A stretch of DNA of 64,000 nt from Spiroplasma corruscae (GCF_002237575.1 NZ_CP022535.1:186001-250000); one strand, 5' to 3'. Numbered from the stretch's first letter, positions 12,656 to 23,067 are shown. A program made the numbers and translations. The notes: a model not told the origin generated them from the sequence alone.

Positions 12656-12673
12656 ATAATTACCTCAAAATGA

Positions 12674-12702
12674 TTATATAATAAAATTAATTTATTATAT
12701 AA
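12674..12702. promoter_or_regulatory. Symmetric divergent promoter between def and rsmD
   Basis: A perfect 12-bp inverted repeat (TTATATAATAAA / TTTATTATATAA) with a 5-base spacer. The left arm holds a rightward -10 (TATAAT, 12677-12682) and the right arm a leftward -10 (TATAAT, 12699-12694). Both predicted start sites fall near the centre. No good -35 element is seen on either side. Confidence 0.6.
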
Positions 12703-12712
12703 AAGAGGTTTT

Positions 12713-13276
12713 ATGAAGGTTATTAGTGGTAAGTATAGAGGGCGTAAGTTACAAGTGTTAGATGGTAAAAATACTAGACCAACTTTAACAAGAGTAAAAG
12801 AAGATATGTTTAATGTTTTAAACAATTATTTTATATACGAGGGTAAAAAATGTTTAGATCTATTTGCTGGTAGTGGTGCACTAGGTATAGAAGCTTTATC
12901 AAGAGGCATTGATCACGTTTATTTTAATGAACATAACAAAGAAGCTTTAAAAATAATTAAATCTAATTTAAAGAATATAGATAAAGAGTATTATACATTA
13001 TTAAGTCTTGATTATAATGTAGCATTAAATTTATTGCATTCAAGTAGTGTTAAAGTTGATTTAATATTTTTAGACCCACCATTTATAGAAAAAGAATACT
13101 ACGTAAAATTCTTTGACTTCATTAGAGTCAATAAAATACTTAATAATTATGGTATATTAATAATAGAATCTCAACAAAAGTTAAAAAATGAATTATTAAT
13201 AGGTTTTACTAGCTTAAAATACAAAGACTATAAGAATAAACATCTATATATAATAAGATTAGAGGAAGATAACTAA
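12713..13276 (+). CDS. rsmD: 16S rRNA (guanine966-N2)-methyltransferase RsmD
   Basis: 187 residues, normal length. S-adenosylmethionine-dependent enzyme modifying G966 of 16S rRNA during small-subunit assembly. N-terminal family motif MKVISGKYRGRKL ... TRPTLTRVKEDMFN. The SAM site is CLDLFAGSGALGIEALSRG (residues ~52-70). The catalytic LDPPF (family D/N-PPY/F) is at residues 122-126. Strong AAAAGAGG site. The next gene follows with no gap, so it is the first gene of a coupled rsmD-gmk-rsmB unit. Confidence 0.95.
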   Translation: MKVISGKYRGRKLQVLDGKNTRPTLTRVKEDMFNVLNNYFIYEGKKCLDLFAGSGALGIEALSRGIDHVYFNEHNKEALKIIKSNLKNIDKEYYTLLSLDYNVALNLLHSSSVKVDLIFLDPPFIEKEYYVKFFDFIRVNKILNNYGILIIESQQKLKNELLIGFTSLKYKDYKNKHLYIIRLEEDN

Positions 13277-14149
13277 ATGAAAAAAGGAAAGATTATAATT
13301 TTATCAGGTCCTTCAGGAGTAGGAAAAGGGACTATTAATAAGGAACTTGCAAAAGATCAAACGCTAAACCTAACTCAATCAATATCAATGACAACAAGAG
13401 AACCCAGACCTGGAGAAGTTGATGGAGTAAATTACTTTTTTGTTGATAAAAAAACTTTTAAAGATGCAATTCAACATGATGAATTAATTGAACATGCTGA
13501 ATTTATTGGTAACTATTATGGAACTCCAAGAAAATATCTTTATGATAAAATCGAAAAAGGTGAAAATGTAGTTCTTGAAATCGAAGTTATTGGAGCTACA
13601 CAAATATTAAAAAAAGAAGAACCTATTAACTTGGTTTCAATATTTTTAATGCCGCCAAATTTAAAGCAACTTGAAAACAGGCTAAGAAATAGGGGAACAG
13701 AAAATGAAGAAGTTATCAAACAAAGATTAGATAAGGCATTACTTGAAATACCTTTAAAACATAAATATCAATATGTAATTACAATAGATAGTGTTGATGA
13801 TGCTGTTAAAAAAGTCAAAGATGTTTTGTTAAAAGAAAACACTTTAAGTATGGACTGAAAAGAAAGTAAGTATTATAAACTTAAAGAAGATATAAAAAAA
13901 GTAATTATCGATCAATATATGTTCTTGGTTAATAATTGAAAAGATAATGTTATCCATTTAGATGACTTTAAAGAAGATAAAGACTTCAACTTTGAAGAAT
14001 ACCTTGTTAACTTCTTGACCGAAAAAATTTATAAATATGTTTTAGCATTTAAAGAAATTGAGTACTTAGATAATTTTACAAATGTGCAATCTATTGCAGA
14101 AAAGTTTATGCTTGATTTTAATTTCTTTACAATAAAACAAGATTTGTAA
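13277..14149 (+). CDS. gmk: Guanylate kinase with a ~97-residue C-terminal extension
   Basis: 290 residues against about 200 for typical Gmk. It phosphorylates GMP to GDP. P-loop SGPSGVGKGT (residues 10-19), GMP-binding SISMTTREPRPGEVDGVNYFFV, then EHAEFIGNYYGTP and the lid RLRNRGTENEEVIKQRL. The canonical enzyme ends near residue 192 (TLSMDW). The frame then stays open through TGA-Trp codons into a Lys/Asp-rich helical tail (YYKLKEDIKKVIIDQYMF ... FFTIKQDL). The tail matches no domain I know. If TGA were a stop the enzyme would end at a normal length, so the tail depends on Trp decoding. Abuts rsmD and is separated from rsmB by one base. Confidence 0.95.
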
Positions 14150-14150
14150 T

Positions 14151-15407
14151 ATGACTCCAAGACATATTGCATTAAATATTTTAAATAAGGTCATTTATAA
14201 CAATCAATTTTCAAATAAGTTATTAAATAAGTTAAAACAAAATTCAAAACTATCCAATAGTGATATTTTTTTTATTTTCAAATTAGTATATGGCGTAATT
14301 CAGTACAAAATTTATTTACAGTATGTTTGTGATAAATTGATTAAAAAAGAAATTCCTGAAAAGAAGATATACTTAATTATTTGAATGGCTCTATATCAAT
14401 TAAATTATTTAAAGGCGGAGCCATATTATGTTATTAATGAAGCTGTTAATTTATGCAAAAAAATTAATATAAAGTATGTTGGATTAGTTAATGCTACTTT
14501 AAGAAATTGTATTCAAGAAAGCGTTTGAGAGATAAATATAAAAAATAAAAAAAACATTAAACCATTAAGTCAAGGTATTCCATATTGATTATATTCACAA
14601 ATTAAAAACCAATATGGTAATGAAGTCTCTGATAAATGGCTATTAAATATTAACGATGAAACAAGTTTGTATGTAAGAGTAAATACGTTGAAAGTTTCTA
14701 ATACCCAATTTTATTTAAGTTACAAAGATGAATTATCTTTAGAAAAGGTTGATAAAGTAAATGATTTTTACAAGAGTAGCTCAAAAATCTTTCAAATTAA
14801 ATTAATTGAAGATGGTATAGTATATATTCAAGATCCATTAAGTGGATTAACTTGCCAATTACTTAATCCAAAAAAAGATAATTACATACTTGATATGTGT
14901 TGCGCTCCTGGTGGAAAACTAAGTTATATTTATCAGTTGGTTAATGGAAAAGCTAATATTAAAGGTATCGAATTAAATCTATTGAAAAAAAATATACTAT
15001 TAAATAATCTAAAAAGATTAGGTATTAAGAACATAGATATTGAGTTTATTGATGCTTTGAATTTTGAAACAAGTGATGTTTATGATTATATCTTATTGGA
15101 TGCACCTTGTTCTGGTTATGGAGTAATAAAAAACAAACCTGAGATTAGGTTAAAAAAATATTCGGATGAAGAAATGAATAAATTATATGATATACAATTA
15201 TCATTATTAAATAAAGCTTATGATTTATTAAAAGTTAATGGTTCATTAGTTTACTCAACGTGCACTATAAATAAAAAAGAAAACGAAGAAATGATAAAAA
15301 ACTTCTTAGCCTTGCATAAAAATATCAAAATTGTATTTGAAAAACAATATTTTGGTTATGAATTTAACACAAACGGGTTCTACATGTGCAAACTAATTAA
15401 GTTGTAG
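14151..15407 (+). CDS. rsmB: 16S rRNA (cytosine967-C5)-methyltransferase RsmB
   Basis: 418 residues. N-terminal NusB-like RNA-binding domain (MTPRHIALNILNKVI ... ~130 residues), then the Rossmann methyltransferase: SAM site LDMCCAPGGKLSYI; motif IV DAPCSGYGVIKNKPE with one catalytic Cys; and motif VI YSTCTINKKENE. It methylates C967 of 16S rRNA. The start ATG follows the gmk TAA by one base, with no strong separate ribosome site, so translational coupling is likely. TGA-Trp codons lie at 14382, 14526 and 14586. Confidence 0.95.
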
Positions 15408-15427
15408 AAAAGTATTATTCCACAATA

Positions 15428-15436
15428 TGGTATAAT
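15428..15436 (+). promoter_or_regulatory. Extended -10 promoter for the rlmN-thiN run
   Basis: TGGTATAAT, an extended -10 (TGnTATAAT), about 17 nt before the start of rlmN in the 45-nt rsmB-rlmN gap. No convincing -35; extended -10 promoters can work without one. Confidence 0.6.
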
Positions 15437-15452
15437 TACTAATGGAGTTTAT

Positions 15453-16523
15453 ATGAAGAAAAGTATATTTAATTACACACTTGATAAGTTAGGTTTATTT
15501 TTAGAAGAAAATGGTTTTAAAAAATATTCTGCTAAACAAATTTTTAATTGATTATATGTAAAAAATGTTTTAGATTTTGAACAAATGACAAATTTAAGTA
15601 AAGATCTAAAAGTTTTTTTATCAAATAATTTTATTATTAACCATCTAAATATGTTGGTTTCAGAAGAATCTCATGATGGTACTATAAAACTTCTGTTTAT
15701 GTTAGATGATAAGAGAACAATTGAAACCGTTTTAATGTCTCAAAAGTATGGACAATCTGTTTGTGTTACAACACAAGTTGGCTGCAAAATGGCTTGCAAG
15801 TTTTGTGCTTCTGGTTTAATAAAAACTGAAAGAAACCTAGAAATACATGAAATGGTTTTACAAATTCTAACTATTAATAATATTTTAAGGGAAAAATATA
15901 AGGATGACCCAGATAATCCAAGATCTAGAGTAAGTCATATTGTTGTAATGGGTATAGGGGAACCTTTTGATAACTTTGATAATGTTTGAGACTTTGTAAA
16001 TATTGTGAATAATGACCATAGTTTCAATATCGGTGCTAGACACATAACAATATCAACTTGTGGCGTTGTTCCTAAAATAATTGAGTTCGCAAATCTTAAC
16101 TCACAAGTAAACTTAGCGATATCACTACATGCTCCTAATAATGAAATAAGAAACAAATTAATGCCAATTAATAAAGCGTATCCAATTGAAAAATTATTTG
16201 AAGCAGTAAAATACTACATTAATAAAACTAATAGAAGAATTACTTTTGAGTATATTTTAATAGAAGATATAAATGATTCAGAAGAAAATGCAAGGGAGTT
16301 AGCAAAATTAATTAAAGGAATAAACGGTTATGTAAATTTAATACCTTATAATGAAGTAGAGGAAAATCCTTTTAAGAGATCTACTAAAATTAGTCAGTTT
16401 TTTTCTGTATTAAGAAAATTAAATGTCAATGCAATATTAAGAAAAGAGTTTGGTAATGACATAAATGCAGCTTGTGGTCAGTTGAGAGCAAAAAGAGAAG
16501 GAATAATAAAAAATGAAATTTAG
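15453..16523 (+). CDS. rlmN: Dual-specificity 23S rRNA/tRNA adenine-C2 methyltransferase RlmN
   Basis: 356 residues. Radical SAM enzyme that forms m2A in 23S rRNA and some tRNAs. The 4Fe-4S cysteines are in CKMACKFCASG (CxxxCxxC). Other marks: QVGC before them, VVMGIGEPFDNFDNVW, ISTCGVVP, NLAISLHAPN, and the C-terminal catalytic Cys in INAACGQL. The ATG at 15453 follows TGGAG. The 3' end overlaps the start of prpC by 11 nt. In-frame TGA at 15549 and 15987 are Trp. Confidence 0.96.
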
Positions 16524-17271
16524 ACATACAATGCTATCAGACATAGGAAATTATAGAAAACTAAATCAAGACTACGCTGGTTTTTTGGAAAGTAATGAAG
16601 GATATGCTTTTGGTATTGTTTGTGACGGAATGGGTGGACATGCCCATGGTGAAGTCGCTTCTAAAATTGCTGTTGAGAAATTTCTAGACATATTTAAAAA
16701 TCAAAATTTTGATGGTATGAATCAAAGAGATATTAATCGATGGTTAAGAAATAGTGTTAATGAAATATTAAATGAAATGGTTGAATATTCAAACGATCAC
16801 TTCGAAACTAAGGATATGGGCACAACTCTAACTGCGATACTTTTTACAAAGATTGGTGCATTTGTTGTAAATATTGGAGATTCAAGAACCTATAAACTTG
16901 TTAATGATGAGTTACATCAAATAACTCAAGATCAAAACTTATGAAACTCAACACCGGAAGCTGAAAGAAATGATATGAAAATGTCAGGAATTTACAGCGA
17001 AGTGAATGAGGTAACATTTTGAAAAGTACTAACTAGTGCGCTAGGTCCTCAAAAAACATTAAGGATTGATACTTATTTTATTGAAGATATGAAAGGTTTG
17101 TATATTCTAACAACTGATGGTATTCATGACTATATGGATAATGACTTAACTACTTCAACATTAGAAAATAATAGAATTAAATTAAAGGATAAAGCATCAT
17201 TAATAATTGAAGATGCAAAGGAAAATGTATCGACAGATAATTTGACTATACTAATAATTGAGGTGGAGTAA
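16513..17271 (+). CDS. prpC: PP2C-family Ser/Thr phosphatase, partner of PrkC
   Basis: 252 residues, the full PPM/PP2C core. Motifs in order: D20 in NQDYAG, VCDGMGGHAHGE (metal-binding D38, G39), DMGTTLTAIL, NIGDSRTYKL, TDGIHDYMDND and STDNLTILII with the last metal Asp. Known role: manganese-dependent dephosphorylation of targets of the neighbouring Hanks-type kinase. Overlaps rlmN by 11 nt and is followed 41 nt later by the kinase. This prpC-prkC-rsgA-rpe-thiN order is conserved in Firmicutes. Confidence 0.95.
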
Positions 17272-17312
17272 AATCCATTTTTTTTGTTATTATATAGATA
17301 AATGAGGTTTGA

Positions 17313-18326
17313 ATGCAAAATTACGTTAGAGGAGAAATACTAGCTGAGAGATATGAAGTCATCGAAGAAATTGGAAAGGGTGGAATGGCTTCAGTTTTTA
17401 AAGCGAAAGATATATATACCAAAACAATAGTCGCTGTTAAAGTAATTTCTCTTGATATAGTTACAAAGCCAGTAGGACAAGAACGATTTGAAATAGAAAA
17501 AGAAGCTTTTGCTAAGTTGGGTAGTAGTCCATATGTAGTAAAACTTTTTGATGTTATTCAATCAGGAAGCGAATGATTAATCATTTTAGAAAATATTGAT
17601 GGTGGAACACTAAAAGATAAATACCAACAGTTTGGTGCCATGACACTTTCGGAAATCAAATATTATTTCCCAAAATTATGTGATGCTTTGGAATTAGCCC
17701 ATAAATTAGGTATTATTCACAGGGATATAAAGCCAGATAATGTATTACTAACTAAAAGTGGTCAAGTAAAACTTTCAGATTTTGGTATTTCTGTTATGGA
17801 AGGATTTAATTCGGAATTAGAAAAAGCAATTGGTACTCCTAAGTATATGCCACCCGAGATTATCGCAGCGCAAAAACCAACTCCACAAAGTGATATTTAT
17901 TCATTGGGTATAATGCTTTATGAGTTTGCAACCGGTATTGCACCATTTATCCATAAAGAACCAAAAAAAATTGCAATTAAGCACATTAATGATTTACCAA
18001 CTTATCCAAGACTAATTAATCCTTCCATTCCTCAAAGTCTTGAAAATATAATATTAAAAATGATTGAAAAAGAACCAAGAAATAGATATACATCAGTTGC
18101 AGAAGTTAAAAGAGATATATTAAAAATTAAATCAACAGATATTGTTAAACAATATAATTATCATAATAAGGCGTCTATCTCAACTGGGCAAAGAGTAAAA
18201 AAAGTACGAGTAGGTACTTATTATAGTAAACTTCCATTTGTCGCAAAAAATAGGTTCTCAATACTTTTATCCTTATTTATTTTGGCTTTTATAATAGCAT
18301 TTGTTTCTGTCTTAGTGTTTGTTTAA
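17313..18326 (+). CDS. prkC: Hanks-type Ser/Thr protein kinase, single TM, no PASTA repeats
   Basis: 337 residues. Kinase core: glycine loop GKGGMASVFK (21-30), ATP lysine AVKV (K43), catalytic loop HRDIKPDN (136-143), DFG (D156), a MPPE version of APE, and DIYSLGIMLYEF. A basic juxtamembrane stretch (GQRVKKVRVG) leads to one terminal hydrophobic segment of ~23 residues (FSILLSLFILAFIIAFV), and the protein ends there. Firmicute PrkC/PknB usually continue outside the cell with PASTA domains that sense peptidoglycan fragments. Their absence fits a wall-less cell and means signal input must differ. Confidence 0.95.
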
Positions 18327-18327
18327 A

Positions 18328-19215
18328 TTGAAATTAGGAATAGTTCTAAAAATACTAAGTGAATTTGTTTATGTATTTTTTGAAAACACAATATACATAT
18401 GTAATACAAAAGGGAATCTAAGACATAACAAGGAAATTCCAATAACAGGAGATCAAGTGTTTTTTGAAATAATTAATAAAGATAAAAATCAAGGTATGAT
18501 ACAAAAAATTAATCCAAGAAAAAATCAACTATATAGGCCTAAAATTGCAAATATTGATCAAGCAATTATTGTTACATCTCTAAGAGAACCTAATTTTAAT
18601 ACACTTACACTTAATAAATATTTGTTTTTTATTGAGACTTTATCAATCGAACCTGTATTATTATTCACAAAGACGGATCTCTTAAATAAAGATGATAAAG
18701 ATTATTTAAAAGCATTAGAGTATTTCAAACTAGGTTATAAAACTATATTCATTAGTAATGTATTTAAAGTAGATGAGGATTTTCATTCATTAGAAGAAGT
18801 TGTTAAAGATAAGGTGTCGGTATTTACAGGTCAAACCGGAGCGGGCAAATCTACAACTTTAAATAACTTAATACCAAATTTATTTGAAAAGACACAGGAG
18901 ATATCAAAGTCTTTAAATAGAGGTAAACATACCACAACTAAAAATGAATTATTTCATTATAATAGTGGTTTAATAGCAGATTCACCTGGTTTCTCATCAT
19001 TTCAATTAAAAGATATAAGTCCAATTGATATCACAAATGGCATTCGTCTTTTTAAAAATTATAGAATGAAATGCAAATTTAATAATTGCATTCATATTAA
19101 CACGCCTAAATGTGAGGTCATTAAGCAATTAGAATTAAATAATATACCTAAATTTATTTATAATGATTATGTAAAAGTCCAAAATGAATTAAAAGATTCA
19201 TTTAAGAAAGGTTAA
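18328..19215 (+). CDS. rsgA: Ribosome small-subunit GTPase RsgA
   Basis: 295 residues. Circularly permuted GTPase that checks 30S maturation. OB-fold N-terminus (GIVLKILSEFVYVFFEN), G4 TKTD, then G1 GQTGAGKST (about 168-176), switch region GKHTTTKNE and G3 DSPGFSSF. The C-terminal zinc ligands are in CKFNNCIHINTPKC. The start is taken as TTG at 18328, two bases after the prkC stop, giving MKLGIVLKILS as in relatives. A TTG at 18319 overlapping prkC is the alternative. Neither has a clear Shine-Dalgarno, so coupling to prkC is likely. Confidence 0.93.
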   Translation: MKLGIVLKILSEFVYVFFENTIYICNTKGNLRHNKEIPITGDQVFFEIINKDKNQGMIQKINPRKNQLYRPKIANIDQAIIVTSLREPNFNTLTLNKYLFFIETLSIEPVLLFTKTDLLNKDDKDYLKALEYFKLGYKTIFISNVFKVDEDFHSLEEVVKDKVSVFTGQTGAGKSTTLNNLIPNLFEKTQEISKSLNRGKHTTTKNELFHYNSGLIADSPGFSSFQLKDISPIDITNGIRLFKNYRMKCKFNNCIHINTPKCEVIKQLELNNIPKFIYNDYVKVQNELKDSFKKG

Positions 19216-19216
19216 A

Positions 19217-19900
19217 ATGAGTAATAAAATAGCTGCAGCTAGTATTTTAACAGCAAACTTTTTAGAATTAAATAAAGAACTAAATAAATTAAAAGATTCT
19301 AAAGTTAAATGAATTCATTATGATGTAATGGATTATAATTTTGTACCAAACTTATCTTTTGGTACAAAAATACTCAAAGACATTTGTGATAATTTTAATT
19401 TTAATATTGACATTCATTTTATGGTAAGGCTTGATGATAAATGATGTGTAAATAATTACCTAGATTCTTTCTATCATAATAATGTAAAACAATTTACTTT
19501 TCATATTGAATCAATCTTAGAAAATAAAATGAAACTAATTTCTAATTATTGTAAGGAAAAAGGCATAAATTTCTCTATTGCTATTAACCCTGATACAGAT
19601 GTTCAAAAATTAACAAGTTATTTAGAAATAATTGATAATGTTTTAGTAATGAGTGTAAATCCTGGTTTTGGTGGACAATCATTTATAATTAATACATTAA
19701 AAAAAATTGAGCAATTATATAAAATTAGACAAAAAAATCATTTAAGCTATTCAATCCAAGTAGATGGCGGAATTAACAATCAAACAATTGATATAGTGAA
19801 GAAAGCAGGCGCAGATGTATTGGTTGCTGGTAGTTATTTGTTAAATAATAATTTGAGTATTGATGAAATTAAGAAAAGAGTTATAGAAATTGAAAAATAA
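19217..19900 (+). CDS. rpe: Ribulose-phosphate 3-epimerase
   Basis: 227 residues, a TIM barrel interconverting ribulose-5-P and xylulose-5-P in the non-oxidative pentose phosphate path. Marks: SILTANFLELN; metal ligands in WIHYDVMDYNFVPNLSFG; HFMVR; MSVNPGFGGQSFI; VDGGINNQT; ADVLVAGSYL. The ATG follows the rsgA stop by one base and has AAAGG upstream. The end overlaps thiN by 11 nt. Confidence 0.96.
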
Positions 19901-20510
19901 AGCATTAGTTGTATGTTGTGAATCTGAAATTGATATTACTAAGTTTAGTGACACTCATTATCTTGTTGGTGTTGAAAGAGGTTGCTTAGATATAATAAAG
20001 AAAAAAAGGAAGATTGATTTAGCTGTTTCGGATTTTGATAGTGTTACAAAAGATGAATTGAAATTAATTGAAAGTAACTCTAGTAAGTTAATTAAATTAG
20101 ATTGTGAAAAAGATAATATAGATGGAATTGAAGCAATGGATTTCACTACAGAAATTCTAGGTGTTAGTGACATCACAGCTATAATTAAACCAACCAAAAG
20201 AATTGATTTTAATTTGTCGGTAATAGAATTAATAAATAAATATAATGTAAAAATTATTAACGATTTTTCAATTTTGTTTAAATTAAAAAAAGGAATAACC
20301 GAATTGAATTACTTACAATATGAGTCTTTTACTTATGTTTCTTTATTTCCGTTGGAAAAAACAAATATCACAATTAAAAATATGAAATATAATGTAGAAA
20401 ATCTTATTATTGACAAATTATCTACAAGAGCTTACTCTAATGAAATGTTATATAACGTTAATCCAATATTAGAGATTGATAATGATTTAATAATAATTTT
20501 TACAAAATAA
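19890..20510 (+). CDS. thiN: Thiamine pyrophosphokinase
   Basis: 206 residues; makes thiamine diphosphate from thiamine and ATP. The N-terminal domain has VGVERGCLDIIKKK and the metal-binding LAVSDFDSVTKDE. The next motif, LDCEKDNIDGIEAMDF, corresponds to the family KD-TD motif but reads KDNID. The beta-rich C-terminal part (YESFTYVSLFPLEKT, IIDKLSTRAYSNEM) matches the thiamine-binding domain. TTG start inside rpe. The position after rpe is the conserved Firmicute arrangement. No thiamine synthesis genes are seen here, so salvage is implied. Confidence 0.88.
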   Translation: MKNKALVVCCESEIDITKFSDTHYLVGVERGCLDIIKKKRKIDLAVSDFDSVTKDELKLIESNSSKLIKLDCEKDNIDGIEAMDFTTEILGVSDITAIIKPTKRIDFNLSVIELINKYNVKIINDFSILFKLKKGITELNYLQYESFTYVSLFPLEKTNITIKNMKYNVENLIIDKLSTRAYSNEMLYNVNPILEIDNDLIIIFTK

Positions 20511-20533
20511 AAAACCTAGTTTAACTAGGTTTT
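20511..20533. terminator. Terminator between thiN and tRNA-Leu
   Basis: Perfect 10-bp stem AAAACCTAGT / ACTAGGTTTT with a TTA loop, immediately after the thiN stop and just beyond the 3' end of the leftward tRNA, so it can serve both. Confidence 0.85.
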
Positions 20534-20544
20534 AATTTCTTTGT

Positions 20545-20627
20545 TGGTGCCCTCTGTCGGACTCGAACCGACATGATTTCTCGGCAGATTTTGAGTCTGC
20601 TGCGTCTACCAATTCCGCCAAGAGGGC
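20545..20627 (-). tRNA. tRNA-Leu (anticodon CAA)
   Basis: 83 nt with the 3' CCA encoded. Acceptor GCCCTCT / AGAGGGC; T-arm GTCGG-TTCGAGT-CCGAC; anticodon stem GCAGA/TCTGC around loop CTCAAAA, giving anticodon CAA (codon UUG). The region between anticodon and T stems is longer than in class I tRNAs, as expected for leucine. Lies 18 nt downstream of rpmB on the same strand and probably shares its transcript. Confidence 0.95.
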
Positions 20628-20645
20628 ATAATTAAATAATAATTA

Positions 20646-20846
20646 TTATTTAACTAGTTGACTATTTTTTTTCAATGTTCTTAAAGTTCTTGCAGAAACT
20701 TTAGTTGTAATTAGTTTTCCGCTTTCATCAATAAGTTTTACTTTTTGTAGGTTAAGGTTTCATTTTTTCTTATTAGCATTCATAGCATGTGATCTTGAGT
20801 TACTAAAAATTGGTCCTTTACCAGTTAATGAATCTTTTCTTGCCAT
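20646..20846 (-). CDS. rpmB: Ribosomal protein L28 (bL28)
   Basis: 66 residues. [35 protein letters not shown] is the typical L28 start, apart from the Cys residues found in zinc-binding versions, which are absent here (a C-minus form). The tail is [22 protein letters not shown] ribosome site. One TGA-Trp (20760 region, KKKWNLN). Confidence 0.97.
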
Positions 20847-21050
20847 TTCAATCACCTCAAATTTTATTAATTTATTTATGTTATAATTTTACGAGCATTA
20901 TAATTATACATTATTTATAGAATTTATAATAATTATTTAAAAAACTTAATAAAATTTATTTTAATATATATGTTATTGGGGTAAAATAAACTTGTACATT
21001 AAAATTTAAATTACTTAGTAACAATTTTAAATAATTTGGGGAGTGATATT

Positions 21051-21350
21051 GTGGAAACTAATATAATTGATACTATTAAAAATACAATATATACTATTCC
21101 AGGAATTGCATCTTTTGCAAATTATCTAATTGATTCATATGATGTTGTAACTGATGATGTTACAAAAGCAGTTGAAATATCAATATTTGAAAATATCTAT
21201 AAAGTTAAATTACATCTTGTGTTATTCAATGGTGTCAACATTAAGGATGTCTTATCAGAAGTTCAATCACGACTTAAATATGAGTTAGAAAAGAAGTATA
21301 ACTTTAAAAATAATTTTATTATTGATGTAGTTGTTGATGACTTAAAATAA
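21051..21350 (+). CDS. Asp23/Gls24-family envelope-stress-type protein
   Basis: 99 residues. The GTG at 21051, 7 nt after GGGGAG, is the best start; the upstream TTG in the same frame has no site. Family features: N-terminal DTIKNTIYTIPGIASFANY and the central IFENIYKVKLHLVLFNGVNIKDVLSEVQSRLKYELEKKY. Asp23 proteins of this small type (YloU-like) nearly always sit just upstream of a DAK/FakA-like gene, as here. Role not well defined; a membrane-linked cytoplasmic scaffold is proposed in staphylococci. Confidence 0.88.
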   Translation: METNIIDTIKNTIYTIPGIASFANYLIDSYDVVTDDVTKAVEISIFENIYKVKLHLVLFNGVNIKDVLSEVQSRLKYELEKKYNFKNNFIIDVVVDDLK

Positions 21351-21411
21351 ACTTCTTAATTTGAAATCATTTTTTTAATTTATTTATAAATTTAAGTAGA
21401 AAGCGGAAATT

Positions 21412-23055
21412 ATGAAAAAATTGCAAACCTTAAAGAACATGATAACTAGTGGAGTTAATAATATTTATAATAATTATCCTAAAATTGATAAACTAAATGT
21501 TTTTCCAGTTCCAGACGGAGATACAGGAACAAATATGAATTTAACCTGTACAAATGGTTTAGCCGAAATAGAAGATGTAAACTTTGAAAATGCTTATGAG
21601 TTAATGTCAAAATTTTCAAGAGGTTTAATAATGGGAGCCAGAGGAAATTCTGGTGTAATTTTTTCACAAATAATTAAAGGATTCTCAGTAGGATTTAAAG
21701 TTGATGATAGTCAATCTGTTGCTTCTTGAAAAAATGCGTTTAAAAATGCAAAAGAGGTAGCGTATAGTGCTGTTATGAAACCTGTTGAAGGTACAATTTT
21801 AACAGTAATTAGAGAAACTAGTGATGCAGTCAATTTATTAGAAGATAATTTAAAAATAGAAGATTTTTGATTAAATGTAATAAAAGCTTCTAAACAATCA
21901 TTAGATAAAACACCTGAATTACTTCCAGTTCTTAAAGAAGTTGGTGTAGTTGATAGTGGTGGATATGGGTTAGTTAAGTTTTTTGAAGGAATGGAAAACT
22001 ACATTCGAGTAGGTAAGATAATAACAAGAACAAAAAAACTTGAAGAAAATACAGGTAATAATATCGAACTTGATAATATTGATGAGTTTGGTTATTGTAC
22101 TGAAGCAATAGTTAACCTAATGGATGATTATATTGATTCTTTAAATGTTGATGTTGTTAGAAGTACATTAGAAGGATATGGTAATACTTCAATAGTTGTT
22201 GTAACTGATTCTGATATTCTAAAAATACATACACATGCTCTTATGCCTGGACAAGTTTTGACTTTCTTGCAACAATATGGAGAATTTAAGTCTATAAAAG
22301 TAGAAAATATGACTTTACAAGCAGAAAAACATACAACTGCAAAAGCTAAGAAAAACTCTTTAATCAATGATAATGATAGAAAAAGAGAGTTAAAAAACGA
22401 AATAGCATCAATTTCAGTTGCTAGATCAAAAGGTATCGCTGATTATTTTAAAGAACAATTAGTTATTGATTATGTTATTAATGCAGGTTCTAAAATGAAC
22501 CCTTCAACAAATGATTTTTTAGAGGCAATAGAAAAAGTCGATGCAAAAACTGTTTATATATTCCCAAATGACTCAAATGTCTTACTAGCAGCTAAACAGG
22601 CAAAAGATTTAGAAAAACATTCAAAGGTTGTTGTTATTGAAACAACAACAATACCCGAAGGAATAACAGCTTATTTAAATTTAGACCCAGATGAGACAAT
22701 CAAAAAAAATGAGTCTTCTATTAATAAAGCATTAAAAAATGTTACTTCAATCGCTGTTAATAAAGCAGCGAGAGATGCAAAAATTGATAATGTTGAGATT
22801 AAGAAAAATCAATATATGGCATTGGTTAATAGAAAAGTTGCAATTGCTACTGATAATTTAAATGAAACATTAACAAAAGTGTTATCAAAAAATATAAACT
22901 CTAAAACAGAGATTTTAACTATCTTTACAGGTATTGATGCAACTTATAAAGATGTTAGTAATTTAAGAAAATATCTTGATGAAAATTTTGACGTTGAATA
23001 TGAATTAGTAGATGGTGGACAAGAAGTGTATACTTTTATCATAGGTATTGAATAA
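21412..23055 (+). CDS. fakA: FakA/DhaL-type fatty acid kinase subunit
   Basis: 547 residues. The N-terminal DhaL (DAK2) kinase domain binds ATP and Mg through FPVPDGDTGTNMNLT (31-45) and GARGNSGVIFSQI; the helix pair around VMKPVEGTILTVIRE is also typical. A linker and C-terminal region (YCTEAIV ... TDSDILKIHTHAL, then VINAGSKMNPSTNDFLEAI ... ) match YloV/FakA. With a FakB (DegV-fold) protein, FakA phosphorylates exogenous fatty acids, feeding PlsX/PlsY; no fakB is in this window but plsX is 4.7 kb downstream. TGA Trp codons at 21728 and 21868 join the two parts. Confidence 0.93.
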
Positions 23056-23067
23056 AATAGGTGAAAT

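Noticed and set aside
18319-18327. Earlier TTG start for rsgA inside prkC
   Set aside because: It adds three residues not seen at the family N-terminus; TTG 18328 gives the conserved start. Neither has a clear ribosome site, so this stays a preference.
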